64,000 nucleotides of DNA from Streptomyces venezuelae (GCF_008642275.1 NZ_CP029189.1:2464001-2528000); one strand, 5' to 3'. Shown: positions 10,517-18,933, counted from the stretch's first letter. Notes: generated by a model not told the origin, from the sequence alone. A program made the numbers and translations.

Positions 10517-10786
10517 ATGCGCATTCAGGTGGTACGGACGGGCGGCTTCGCGGGCATCGAGCGCCGGGCCGAGATGGACACCGCGGGCCGGCCGGACGAG
10601 GGCGAGTGGCAGGCCCTGGCCCGGCTCGCGCTGCGGCCCGGTCCGCCGGGCGACCCGGCGGACCGGGTGCGGGACGGCTTCTCGTACCGGATCACCGTAG
10701 ACGGGCAGACGGTGGCCTGCGCGGAGCCGAACCTGTCGGACGCCCAGCGGGCGCTGATCTCGCGCGTGCTGAAGGAGGGTGCCTGA
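10517..10786 (+). CDS. Emfourin-like protealysin inhibitor
   Basis: Small protein of 89 aa starting 9 nt after the M4 protease. It begins RIQVVRTGGFAGIERR, matching the GGFAGI core of emfourin, the protein inhibitor of protealysin-like peptidases, and continues with the expected beta/alpha pattern (SYRITVDGQTVACAEPNLSD). Family knowledge plus the adjacent position suggest it blocks the neighbouring protease inside the cell. GTG/ATG choice is simple: the ATG at 10517 follows GAGGG closely. Confidence 0.75.
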   Translation: MRIQVVRTGGFAGIERRAEMDTAGRPDEGEWQALARLALRPGPPGDPADRVRDGFSYRITVDGQTVACAEPNLSDAQRALISRVLKEGA

Positions 10787-10837
10787 ACCGGCCCGAAACG
10801 AGGTGCCCGCGCGGCGCCGCTTTGTTTGGATGGCCGG

Positions 10838-11656
10838 ATGACCAACCACATGATCGATTCGACGCTGTCCGAGCTGGAGCGGTACTACGACACGGTGCCG
10901 CGGGTGGGCGGGGCCCGGGCCGAGGACTTCGGCCCCCTGACCCTGTTCGTCCAGGAGGGCGCGGGCTGGCCGTACTACGCGCGGCCCGCGCTCGGCGGCC
11001 CCGAGGCGACCCGGGCCGACGTGGAACGGGTATGGGAGCGCCAGCGGGAGCTGAAGGTTCCCGAAGCCTTCGAGTGGGTGGCCGAAACCAGCCCCTCGCT
11101 ACGGGCCGCGGTGGAGGCGGCGGGACTCCATGTCCACGCGCACCCGCTGATGGTCCTGGACCCCTCGGCGGAGGCCCTTCCCCCGCACCCGGAGGTCCGT
11201 CTGCTCGAAGCCGACGACCCGCTGCTGACCGCGGCCGTCGCGGTCCCGGCCCTGGCCTTCGCGGCCCCGGGCACGGCGGTCGGCGAGGCGGGCCCCGCAG
11301 AACTGGCGGCGGCGGTGGCGGAACCGGCGGCCGAGGCGGGCCGGGCCCGGGTGTCCGCGAAGCTCGCGGCGGGCAGCACGGTCCTGGCCGCGGCCGTACG
11401 GGACGGCGTGGTGCTCTGCGCGGGCCAGTACAACCCCGTCGGGGACGTCGTGGAGGTGGTGGGCGTCGGCACCCTCCCGTCGGCCCGCCGCCAGGGCCTG
11501 GCCCTCGGGGTCACGGCGGCCCTGGTCGCACGGGCCCGCGCGCGCGGCGCCCGTACGGTCTTCCTGTCGGCGGGTGACGAGGACGTGGCCCGTGTCTACG
11601 CCCGCATCGGCTTCCGCCGGGTGGCCACGGCCCTGATCGCCGAACCGCAGGTGTGA
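10838..11656 (+). CDS. GNAT-family N-acetyltransferase
   Basis: Protein of 272 aa. The C-terminal half is a GNAT fold: VVGVGTLPSARRQGLALGVTAALV is motif A with the acetyl-CoA pyrophosphate loop (RRQGLA), followed by TVFLSAGDEDVARVYARIGFRRV (motif B). The N-terminal half is a degenerate repeat of the same fold, as is common in streptomycete GNAT proteins. Substrate unknown. ATG at 10838 is used; an in-frame TTG at 10826 would add four residues. Confidence 0.8.
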   Translation: MTNHMIDSTLSELERYYDTVPRVGGARAEDFGPLTLFVQEGAGWPYYARPALGGPEATRADVERVWERQRELKVPEAFEWVAETSPSLRAAVEAAGLHVHAHPLMVLDPSAEALPPHPEVRLLEADDPLLTAAVAVPALAFAAPGTAVGEAGPAELAAAVAEPAAEAGRARVSAKLAAGSTVLAAAVRDGVVLCAGQYNPVGDVVEVVGVGTLPSARRQGLALGVTAALVARARARGARTVFLSAGDEDVARVYARIGFRRVATALIAEPQV

Positions 11657-11729
11657 CGCGGCCGCCGGCGCCGTACCGGGGCGGCCCGGTTCCCTGACCG
11701 GCAGGGTTCACCGCCCCTCGGACTCCTCT

Positions 11730-11744
11730 TTGCCGGGTCGGCAA
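11730..11744. promoter_or_regulatory. Palindrome TTGCCG-GGT-CGGCAA upstream of methyltransferase
   Basis: A perfect 6-3-6 inverted repeat about 70 nt before the methyltransferase start, with a second TTTGCCG a few bases downstream. It could be a repressor site; no regulator is known to me. Confidence 0.35.
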
Positions 11745-11815
11745 CAAAGTTTGCCGCGGCCCGTCGGGCGGGCGCAGCATCGGCCGTACCGGCACCCGTA
11801 CTGGAAGAGGAACCC

Positions 11816-12487
11816 ATGACCGAGCACACGCACACCCACCCGCACACCCACCACCACCCCGCGCCCGGGTCGGAGGCGGGCGAGGAGTTCTGGGACGGCC
11901 GCTACGGGGAGAGCCACCGCATCTGGAGCGGCGAGCCCAACGCCATGCTGGTGCACGAGGTGTCCGCCCTCGCCCCGGGCCGGGCCCTGGACCTGGGGTG
12001 CGGGGAGGGCGCCGACGCCGTGTGGCTGGCCCGCCGCGGCTGGACGGTCACCGGGACCGACATCTCCGGGGTCGCCCTCGGCCGGGCGGCCGAGCACGCG
12101 GCGGAGGCCGGGGTCGACGACCGCGTCTCCTTCGCCCGGCACGATCTGACGGAGTCCTTCCCGCAGGGGGAGTTCGACCTCGTCTCCGCGTGCTTCCTGC
12201 ACAACTACGGCGACTTCCCGCGTGACGCGGTCCTGCGCACGGCCGCCGCGGCCGTGGCCCCCGGCGGCACCCTGCTGGTGGTCGGACACGCGGGCTGGGC
12301 GCCGTGGCAGGAGGAGCGGGAGGAGGCCCACTTCCCCACCCCCGCAGAGGTCCTCGCGCAGCTGGAGCCGGTCACTGCGGGCTGGGAGGTGCTGCGTGCC
12401 GAGGAGACCGAGCGGGTGCAGAACCAGCCCGACGGAACGCCCGGGACCCGTACGGACAACGTGGTCCGGGTGCGCCGGCCCGCGTAG
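11816..12487 (+). CDS. Class I SAM-dependent methyltransferase with His-rich N-terminus
   Basis: Protein of 223 aa. The Rossmann methyltransferase core starts about residue 55: ALDLGCGEGADAVWLARRGW is motif I and GTDIS the acidic loop. This layout resembles TehB/thiopurine-type methyltransferases. The first 16 residues are a run of His/Thr/Pro (MTEHTHTHPHTHHH), which may bind metal. GAAGAGG six to eight nt upstream supports the ATG. Natural substrate not evident; tellurite or small-molecule detoxification is a guess from TehB similarity. Confidence 0.8.
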   Translation: MTEHTHTHPHTHHHPAPGSEAGEEFWDGRYGESHRIWSGEPNAMLVHEVSALAPGRALDLGCGEGADAVWLARRGWTVTGTDISGVALGRAAEHAAEAGVDDRVSFARHDLTESFPQGEFDLVSACFLHNYGDFPRDAVLRTAAAAVAPGGTLLVVGHAGWAPWQEEREEAHFPTPAEVLAQLEPVTAGWEVLRAEETERVQNQPDGTPGTRTDNVVRVRRPA

Positions 12488-12518
12488 CCGGACGGACCGG
12501 CGCACCGGCGGAACGACG

Positions 12519-12552
12519 AACGGACGCGGCCCCCTGCGGGGCGGCGTCCGTT
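12519..12552. terminator. Bidirectional terminator between methyltransferase and era
   Basis: A 15-bp stem (arms 12519-12533 and 12538-12552, one mismatch) with a 4-nt loop lies between two convergent genes, 32 nt past each stop. Confidence 0.8.
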
Positions 12553-12583
12553 CCTCGTGTCGTCGGGGCGTGCGGTGCGCGCC

Positions 12584-13525
12584 TCAGAAGCCGAGCTTGC
12601 GCAGCTGCTTGGGGTCCCGCTGCCAGTCCTTGGCGACCTTCACGTGCAGGTCGAGGAAGACCGGGGTGCCGAGCAGCGCCTCGATGTGCTTGCGCGACTT
12701 CATCCCGACCTCCTTCAGGCGGGAGCCCTTCGGGCCGATGATGATGCCCTTCTGGCTCGGCCGCTCGATGTAGACGTTGGCGTGGATGTCGAGCAGCGGG
12801 CGGTCCGCCGGACGGTTCTCGCGCGGGATCATCTCCTCGACGACCACGGCGATGGAGTGCGGGAGCTCGTCCCGTACGCCCTCCAGCGCGGCCTCGCGGA
12901 TCAGCTCCGCGACCATGACCATCTCGGGCTCGTCGGTGAGGTCGCCCTCGGGGTACAGCGGCGGGCTCTCCGGCAGCAGCGGCGCGATCAGGTCGGCCAG
13001 CAGCTGGACCTGGGTGTCGCCGACGGCCGAGACGGGAACGATCTCGGCCCACTCGAAGCCGAGCTCGGCGCCGAGCTGGTGCACGGCGAGGAGCTGCTCC
13101 GCCAGCTGCTTGGACTCGACCAGGTCGGTCTTGGTGATGATGGCGATCTTGGGGGTCTTCTTGATCCCCGCCAGCTCCTTGGCGATGAACTTGTCGCCGG
13201 GGCCGAGCTTCTGGTCGGCCGGCAGGCAGAAGCCGATGACGTCGACCTCGGCCCAGGTGGTCCGTACGACGTCGTTGAGGCGCTCGCCGAGCAGGGTGCG
13301 CGGCTTGTGCAGACCGGGCGTGTCCACGAGGACGAGCTGCGCGTCGGGGCGGTGCACGATGCCGCGGACGGTGTGGCGGGTGGTCTGCGGCCGGTTGGAG
13401 GTGATCGCGACCTTGGTGCCCACGAGTGCGTTGGTGAGGGTCGACTTCCCCGCATTGGGGCGGCCGACGAAGCAGGCGAACCCCGCACGGTGCGGGGCGG
13501 TGGTCTCGGGGGAACGATCGCTCAT
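12584..13525 (-). CDS. era: GTPase Era
   Basis: Ribosome-assembly GTPase of 313 aa that binds the 3' end of 16S rRNA. The G domain has GRPNAGKST (21-29), switch motif TTRHT, DTPGLHKP and TKTD. The C-terminal KH domain includes the GxxG in IIIGPKGSRLKEVG. The ATG at 13525 has GGGGAG about ten nt upstream; ATG 13534 would add three residues. Unusually, no stop codon separates this frame from the membrane-protein gene upstream, so Era is also the 3' half of a 636-codon open frame (see findings). Confidence 0.95.
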   Translation of the reverse strand: MSDRSPETTAPHRAGFACFVGRPNAGKSTLTNALVGTKVAITSNRPQTTRHTVRGIVHRPDAQLVLVDTPGLHKPRTLLGERLNDVVRTTWAEVDVIGFCLPADQKLGPGDKFIAKELAGIKKTPKIAIITKTDLVESKQLAEQLLAVHQLGAELGFEWAEIVPVSAVGDTQVQLLADLIAPLLPESPPLYPEGDLTDEPEMVMVAELIREAALEGVRDELPHSIAVVVEEMIPRENRPADRPLLDIHANVYIERPSQKGIIIGPKGSRLKEVGMKSRKHIEALLGTPVFLDLHVKVAKDWQRDPKQLRKLGF

Positions 13526-14494
13526 ACGGGCCATTCTCCCCGATGCGGCTCCCAGCGCCGACCAGATCACGGCGGCGAGGGCCGGCACACCCGTGAGCGA
13601 GGGGTGGTCGGCGAGGCCCGCACGGCCCTGAGCTGTGGTTCCGTCGGCCCGGGCGCGCACCGTGACCTCGGCCCATTCCGCTCTGGGCGCGCCCTCCCAA
13701 CGGGCGGCGAGCCGTACTTCCTGACCCGGCAGCAGTTCGGCGGGCGGCCGGCCGAGCTCGCGGGCGAGGAGCGGGCGGCCGAGGACGCCGGTGGCGGTGA
13801 GGGTGGCCCGGGGGCGGAGCGTGACGTTGCCGATGTTGTGGAGCGTGTACGAGATGTCCGCCCCGGAGCCGCGACGCTTCACGGTGACGTCCCGGACGAC
13901 GAGGGCGGGAGCGGTGGGGCCGGTCACCCGCAGGTACAGCCGGGCGGCGACGGCCTGCTGTACGCCGATCCCCCGGCCCGTGTCGGCCGCGCCGGCCGGC
14001 CGTTCCTCCAGGGCCACGACGGCGCCGGGGTGGTCCCCCGGTTCCGCCCGGTCGGGGACGGCGACGGTGAAGCGGACGGAGACCGACGAGCGGGCCGCCA
14101 CGGTGACCCGCTCCCGGTCGAGCTTCGCCCACGCGGCGGTGGCCAGCCGCGGCTCGTCGGGGCCGCGCAGGGCGAAGCCGCCGTCGCGGGCGGTGTTGTA
14201 GGCGTCGGCGGCGTACAGCCGGAAGGTGCGGGGCCGGTCGGTGCGGTTGGTGAGGGTGACGGCGTCGGCGACGGACTGGCCGGGCGCGGCGGCGAGATAG
14301 AAGTACGGCCGCTGCCCGACGGTGTTCGCGACGGGCGCCACCGACCACTGCCCGTTGTCCGCGGCCTTCGCCGTCCCGGCGGTCCCACCGAGGGCGATCC
14401 CGCCGAGCAGCACCACCACACCGGCCCGGCCGGTTCTCAAGGCGCGGAGCCCCAGGAGACGGCGGAGCGGTGCCGGGCCCGACCGCCCCCTCAC
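13526..14494 (-). CDS. WxLIP/DUF916-like secreted membrane-anchored protein (no stop before era)
   Basis: About 323 residues up to the Era start. A signal peptide (hydrophobic VVVLLGGIALGGTAG, cleavage near AKA-A, residue 44) precedes beta-rich domains. YFYLAAAPGQSVADAVTLTNRTD is like the peptidoglycan-binding domain of WxL-interacting proteins. A final hydrophobic helix (PALAAVIWSALGAA) is followed by basic residues. GTG at 14494 overlaps the TGA of the WxL gene (GTGA), so the two are translationally coupled. The frame meets no stop and enters era. A +1 shift in the last 40 nt would end it at a TGA overlapping the era ATG. Confidence 0.7.
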
Positions 14495-15831
14495 GACAAG
14501 GTCAGGGTCAGGACCGCCGTATACGCACCCGGCGGGGTGTACGGCGGCACCCGCAGGGTGACCGTGGCGTCGATGGTGAAGGTGCCGCCGACCAGCGGGG
14601 CGTCCGGGGTGGAGGCCAGGAGCGCCCCCTCCGGGCCCACCACGCCCGCACTGCCCGGGGTACAGGTGCTGATGCTGCCCGGGGCCGCCACGCACCTCGG
14701 GGTCCAGGACAGGGAGGCGCCCGGGATACGGATCCCGCCGGGCCCGGTGAAGTCGGTGACCTTGCCGGTCAGGGACCAGCCGGCCGGGCCGCCACGGGCG
14801 TCGGTGACGGTCACCGTCCCGATCCGGCCGGGGGCGGCGCCGCCGTCGCCGTACGGGACGGCGCCCAGGGTGATGTCCTGGCCGGTCTGGGTCATGCCCA
14901 GGACCCCCGGCTCGACGGTGGCCGTGACCTTCCGGCCGACGGAGGACGGCGGCGGAGCCGCGTCGACGACCGTGTACGCGGCCGGGCCCGAGCCCTGGCG
15001 CGACGACCAGGCGGCGCCCTCGTATGCGATCACCGCGGTGGTGGCCCTGTCCGTGACGGGCAGGGCCACCAGGGCCGTGCCCCGCTCGTCGGCGGTGGCG
15101 CTCACCCGGTCGGCGGTCTCCGCGGCGCCGGCCCGGCCGGCCACCGTGACGGCCGCGCCCGGCGGGAAGCCCGCGGCGGTGACCTCGACCCGGTCGCCCG
15201 GCCTGCCCTGGGCCGTGCCGAGGAAGACGCTGCGCAGGTTGGCCGTCGGCAGCTCGGTCGCGGTCAGGCGGGCGGAGACGGGGGCGGGGGCGGCAACATC
15301 GGCGGTGCAGGTGGTGTCCAGGTCCAGCAGGTGGCCGGTGTGCAGGGTGTAGCCGCCCGGGGCGAGTGTGGTTTCGCCGGGCGCGGTGACGGTGAAGGTA
15401 CCGGTCATCGTGACGGCGGGGAGGGCGTCGCCCGCCGGGACCGGGTCGTTGCGCTTGGCCCCGACCACGGTGACCTCGCCGTTCTGGGCACCCGCCAGCA
15501 GGATCCGGCCGGTCGGGGTCAGCACGTCGGCGGGGAGTTCGCCGCCGACCGGGTTGACGGCAGGGGTCCGGAGCACCTGGTAGGTCACGGTGACGGTGTC
15601 GCCGACCTGCGGGGCCGGGTCGTCGACGGTGATCCGCGCGGTGGTCGGCCCGTCCGCGGGCGGCAGCCCGGCCTCCTGGGGCGCCGGGCAGTGGGTCGGG
15701 AAGTCCACCTGGCCGGGGGGCGCCTCCCCCTCGGCCGCGGCGGGTGCGCTCAGCGCGCTCCCGGTCGTGGCGGCCAGCACGGCCAGACCCACGGCCGCCG
15801 GCCATCTCCGCTTCCGCGCCCCTGTCCGCAC
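14491..15831 (-). CDS. Secreted WxL-domain-like surface protein
   Basis: Protein of 446 aa with a signal peptide (RKRRWPAAVGLAVLAATTGSALSAPAAA). Ig-like beta domains follow (DPAPQVGDTVTVTYQV; APGETTLAPGGYTL). The C-terminal domain has the WxL motif in GWSLTGKVTDF (around residue 346) and a second Trp in SLSWTP, with the family's IPGASLSW stretch. WxL domains attach non-covalently to the wall with the help of a WxLIP partner, and such a partner is encoded next. GTG 15831 has AGGGGG six nt upstream. Four or more Cys suggest disulfides. Confidence 0.65.
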   Translation of the reverse strand: MRTGARKRRWPAAVGLAVLAATTGSALSAPAAAEGEAPPGQVDFPTHCPAPQEAGLPPADGPTTARITVDDPAPQVGDTVTVTYQVLRTPAVNPVGGELPADVLTPTGRILLAGAQNGEVTVVGAKRNDPVPAGDALPAVTMTGTFTVTAPGETTLAPGGYTLHTGHLLDLDTTCTADVAAPAPVSARLTATELPTANLRSVFLGTAQGRPGDRVEVTAAGFPPGAAVTVAGRAGAAETADRVSATADERGTALVALPVTDRATTAVIAYEGAAWSSRQGSGPAAYTVVDAAPPPSSVGRKVTATVEPGVLGMTQTGQDITLGAVPYGDGGAAPGRIGTVTVTDARGGPAGWSLTGKVTDFTGPGGIRIPGASLSWTPRCVAAPGSISTCTPGSAGVVGPEGALLASTPDAPLVGGTFTIDATVTLRVPPYTPPGAYTAVLTLTLS

Positions 15832-15903
15832 TGCCCGCCCCCTGGGTTCCCGCGCGCCCGAGCCCGGCGCAGGGGGCCATTCACGAGCGGGGGGCGGGAG
15901 AAG

Positions 15904-16950
15904 TCAATGCGCGGGCCCGGCAGCAACTGATGGCCCATCAGGAGATGGCAGGTTGCCCGTCCCGGCTGCCGCCCGGAAGGTGCGCCGGTAGGCCGTCGGG
16001 CTCACACCCAGCGCCGCCTGCACGTGCTTGCGCAGGGACTGGGCCGTACCGAAGCCGCTGTCCCGGGCCACCCGCTCCATCGGCAGCTCCGTCTGCTCCA
16101 GCAGCTGCCGGGCCCGCTCCACCCGCCGGCCGACGATCCACTGGCCGGGGCTGACGCCCGACTCCTCGCGGAACCGGCGCGTGAAGGTCCGTACCGACAT
16201 GGCCTCCTGCCGGGCGAGGTCGCTCAGCCGGAGCGGCTCGTGCAGCCGGTCCAGCACCCACGCGCGGGCCGCCGTGGTGGTCGCGAGCTGCGGCTCCGGC
16301 AACGGGCGCGCGACGAACTGCGCCTGCCCGCCCTCCCGGTGGGGCGGCACGACGGTCCGCCGGGCCACCTCGTTGGCCACGGCCGTCCCGTGGTCACGGC
16401 GCACGATGTGCAGGCACAGGTCGATGCCGGCGGCGACTCCGGCCGAGGTCAGCACGTCCCCGTCGTCGGTGTAGAGCACGTCCGGGTCGACCCTGACGGC
16501 CGGGAAGAGCCGCTGGAAGTGCTCGGCGGAGGCCCAGTGCGTGGTGGCGGGGCGGCCGTCCAGGTACCCGGCCGCGGCGAGCACGTAGCCGCCCGTGCAG
16601 ATCGAGACGAGCCGGGTGCCGGGCCGGATGTGGGCGAGGGCCGCCGCGAGCTCCTCGCTCAGCCGGCCCTCCTCGTGCGCCGACCCCAGCTCGTACGAGG
16701 CCGGCACCACCACCGTGTCGGCGGTCGCCAGCAGTTCCGGGCCGTGCTCGACCTGGATCGCGAAGTCGGCGTCGGTGCGCACCGGCCCCGGCACGAGCCC
16801 GCACGTGAGGATCTCGTAGAGCGGCTGCCCGGCCGGGTCCTTGGCCCGCCCGAAGATCCGGTGCGGGATACCGAGCTCGAAGGGCAACAGCCCGGCGAGG
16901 GCGAGGACGACGACCCGGTGTGCCCGCCTCTGCGACTTCTCCGACTCCAT
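15904..16950 (-). CDS. GlxA-type AraC-family transcriptional regulator
   Basis: Protein of 348 aa. A DJ-1/PfpI-like N-terminal domain includes the nucleophile-elbow sequence SICTGGYVLAAAGYL (Cys118). Two AraC-type helix-turn-helix motifs lie at the C-terminus (LSDLARQEAMSVRTFTRRFREESG and MERVARDSGFGTAQSLRKHV). Divergent from the MFS gene with a 71-nt gap, so it probably controls that transporter; this is inference from position. ATG 16950 follows a leaderless-type -10 element. Confidence 0.88.
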   Translation of the reverse strand: MESEKSQRRAHRVVVLALAGLLPFELGIPHRIFGRAKDPAGQPLYEILTCGLVPGPVRTDADFAIQVEHGPELLATADTVVVPASYELGSAHEEGRLSEELAAALAHIRPGTRLVSICTGGYVLAAAGYLDGRPATTHWASAEHFQRLFPAVRVDPDVLYTDDGDVLTSAGVAAGIDLCLHIVRRDHGTAVANEVARRTVVPPHREGGQAQFVARPLPEPQLATTTAARAWVLDRLHEPLRLSDLARQEAMSVRTFTRRFREESGVSPGQWIVGRRVERARQLLEQTELPMERVARDSGFGTAQSLRKHVQAALGVSPTAYRRTFRAAAGTGNLPSPDGPSVAAGPAH

Positions 16951-16956
16951 GGCCCG

Positions 16957-16991
16957 ATCGTAGCGAAGCATGACAGTCAAGCCACTATCGT
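16957..16991. promoter_or_regulatory. Divergent promoter region of GlxA-type regulator and MFS gene
   Basis: On the minus strand TACGAT (16957-16962) lies 6 nt before the regulator's ATG, a leaderless layout. On the plus strand TATCGT (16986-16991) lies about 30 nt before the MFS start. The two -10 boxes are only 23 nt apart, so a single bound regulator could affect both. Confidence 0.5.
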
Positions 16992-17021
16992 ACGGTCCCC
17001 CGCCGGCCGGAAGCTGTCCGC

Positions 17022-18299
17022 GTGCCCCAGACAGCCGCTGCCTCCGCTCCCGTGGACCGCCGCCACCCGCGCCGGTCTCCCCGCATCCACCGCGCCTGGT
17101 TCGTCGCCGCCGTCGCCTTCGTGACGATCATCGGCGCGGCCGGCTTCGCCTCCCTCCCCGGACTGCTCATCGAGCCACTGCACGCGGAGTTCGCGTGGTC
17201 GCGCGCGACCATCGGCTTCGCCGTCTCCGTCAACCTCGCGCTGTACGGGCTCACCGCCCCCTTCGCCGCAGCCCTGATGGACCGCTTCGGTATCCGCCGG
17301 GTCGTCGCCCTGGCCCTGCTCGTGATCGCCTCGGGCTCACTGGCCACGGTGTGGATGACCGCGCCCTGGCAGCTCGTGCTGTTCTGGGGCGTCCTCGTCG
17401 GGCTGGGCAGCGGCTCCATGGCCCTGGCCTTCGCGGCGACGGTGACGGGCCGCTGGTTCACCGCCCGGCGCGGCCTGGTCACCGGCATCCTGACCGCGGC
17501 CGGCGCCTCCGGCCAGCTGGTCTTCCTGCCGCTGCTGGCCTGGCTGGTCGACCACCACGGCTGGCGCCCGGCCACGGTGACGGTCTCCCTGTCGGCCCTG
17601 GCGGTCGCCCCCTTCGCGTGGCTGCTGATGCGCGACCATCCGGCGGACGTGGGGCTCGCGCCCTACGGCGGGACGTACGCTCAGAAGCCGGCCCCGGTCC
17701 CCGGCGCGGCCCGGCGCGCACTGCGCGTGCTCCTCGACGCGGCCCGGACCGGCCCGTTCTGGCTGCTGGCAGGTACCTTCGCGATCTGCGGCGCCTCGAC
17801 CAGCGGCCTGGTCAAGACCCACTTCGTGCCCGCCGCCCACGACCACGGCATGCCGGTGACGGCGGCCGCGGGGCTGCTCGCGGTGGTCGGCGTGTTCGAC
17901 GTGATCGGCACGGTGGCCTCGGGCTGGCTCACGGACCGCTTCGACTCACGTCGGCTGCTGGCCGTCTACTACGCCCTGCGCGGGGTCTCGCTGCTCTTCC
18001 TGCCGATGCTGCTGGCGCCGTCGGTGCGGCCGCCGCTGCTCTTCTTCATCGTCTTCTACGGCCTGGACTGGGTCGCGACCGTCCCGCCGACGATCGCCCT
18101 GTGCCGGGAGCACTACGGGGACGACGGTGCGATCGTCTTCGGCTGGGTCCTCGCCTCGCACCAGATCGGCGCGGCGGGGGTGGCCTTCCTGGGCGGCCTG
18201 ACCCGCGACCTCACCGGCTCGTACGACACCGTCTGGTACGCCTCGGGCGCGCTGTGCGCGATGGCCGCCCTGATGGCGATGACCATCCGCCGCCGCTAG
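17022..18299 (+). CDS. MFS transporter
   Basis: Major facilitator of 425 aa with 12 predicted membrane segments. The loop 2-3 signature is DRFGIRR, and the matching half-repeat DRFDSRR sits in the second half. The sequence resembles the oxalate/formate-antiporter-like and monocarboxylate groups of streptomycete MFS proteins. Substrate not determinable. GTG at 17022 with GGAAG upstream. Confidence 0.85.
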   Translation: MPQTAAASAPVDRRHPRRSPRIHRAWFVAAVAFVTIIGAAGFASLPGLLIEPLHAEFAWSRATIGFAVSVNLALYGLTAPFAAALMDRFGIRRVVALALLVIASGSLATVWMTAPWQLVLFWGVLVGLGSGSMALAFAATVTGRWFTARRGLVTGILTAAGASGQLVFLPLLAWLVDHHGWRPATVTVSLSALAVAPFAWLLMRDHPADVGLAPYGGTYAQKPAPVPGAARRALRVLLDAARTGPFWLLAGTFAICGASTSGLVKTHFVPAAHDHGMPVTAAAGLLAVVGVFDVIGTVASGWLTDRFDSRRLLAVYYALRGVSLLFLPMLLAPSVRPPLLFFIVFYGLDWVATVPPTIALCREHYGDDGAIVFGWVLASHQIGAAGVAFLGGLTRDLTGSYDTVWYASGALCAMAALMAMTIRRR

Positions 18300-18364
18300 C
18301 CTCCCGGCGGGGCGGCCGACAACCCCGCCCTGCTCGCGCCGGCGTTCGAGGCCCGAGCCACATC

Positions 18365-18475
18365 CAGCCCCGCCGGCGTTTGAGGCGCGGGTTCCGGGCG
18401 GAGCCCGGTGCCCGGCGGAGCCGGGTTTCCTGGGGCGCTGCCCCAGGCCCCGCGCCTCAGACGCCGGCGGGGCTG
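18365..18475. repeat. Dispersed streptomycete intergenic inverted repeat
   Basis: Arms beginning CAGCCCCGCCGGCGTTTGAG at 18365 and ending with its near-perfect complement at 18475 (27 bp, one mismatch) enclose smaller GC hairpins. I recognise this sequence as one found in many copies between streptomycete genes. Partial copies occur at 32880-32936 and 57876-57945 in this window. It may act as a terminator of the MFS gene. Confidence 0.7.
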
Positions 18476-18569
18476 AAGGTGGCCGGGATGGGCCGGGGAG
18501 GCCGGACGTGGCTCGGCCAGGGCCGGATGGCGCCCCGCCGGGGTCGGCAGTGCGCACCCCGCCGGGAGG

Positions 18570-18926
18570 CTAGGGGCCGGCCGGGGTCGTCGACTTCAGG
18601 GTGCCGTCCGGGGCGGCGAGGAGGACCGGGGTGTCCGGGCCACCGAGGTCACGGACGGCCGCGCGGTCGGCCGCGGCCGGAGCCTCTGCCGCGCTCACGA
18701 CGGCGGCGGCCTCCAGGGACCGCGCCCCGCTCGCCACCGCCATCGCGACCGCGGTCTGCAGCGCGCTCAGCTTCAGGGAGTCGAGCTCCACCGTCCCGGC
18801 GACGTAGGTGCGGCCCGTCTCGTCCCGCACCGCCGCCCCCTCGGGCACCGCGTTACGGGCCCGGGCGCTGCGCGCCAGCGTGATGATCTTGCTGTCCTCG
18901 GGGTCGATCCCGGTGCTGTCGGTCAT
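18570..18926 (-). CDS. Cytidine-deaminase-like protein lacking catalytic residues
   Basis: Protein of 118 aa with a cytidine-deaminase-type layout (AAVRDETGRTYVAGTVELDSLKLSALQTAVAMAVASGA). The HAE/CAE motif is replaced by SAL and no PCxxC follows, so zinc binding and deamination are not expected. Such proteins sit in the era-ybeY-phoH cluster of actinobacteria. Function unknown. The ATG follows TATGCT by 7 nt, a leaderless arrangement. Confidence 0.75.
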   Translation of the reverse strand: MTDSTGIDPEDSKIITLARSARARNAVPEGAAVRDETGRTYVAGTVELDSLKLSALQTAVAMAVASGARSLEAAAVVSAAEAPAAADRAAVRDLGGPDTPVLLAAPDGTLKSTTPAGP

Positions 18927-18933
18927 GGGCGAA

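Noticed and set aside
12557..15352. 931-codon plus-strand open frame
   Set aside because: Antisense to era and the WxL pair; no protein-like composition or motif.
16957..16991. Mobile-element ends at the WxL/GlxA/MFS block
   Set aside because: No transposase, integrase or target duplication seen around 13.5-18.5 kb.
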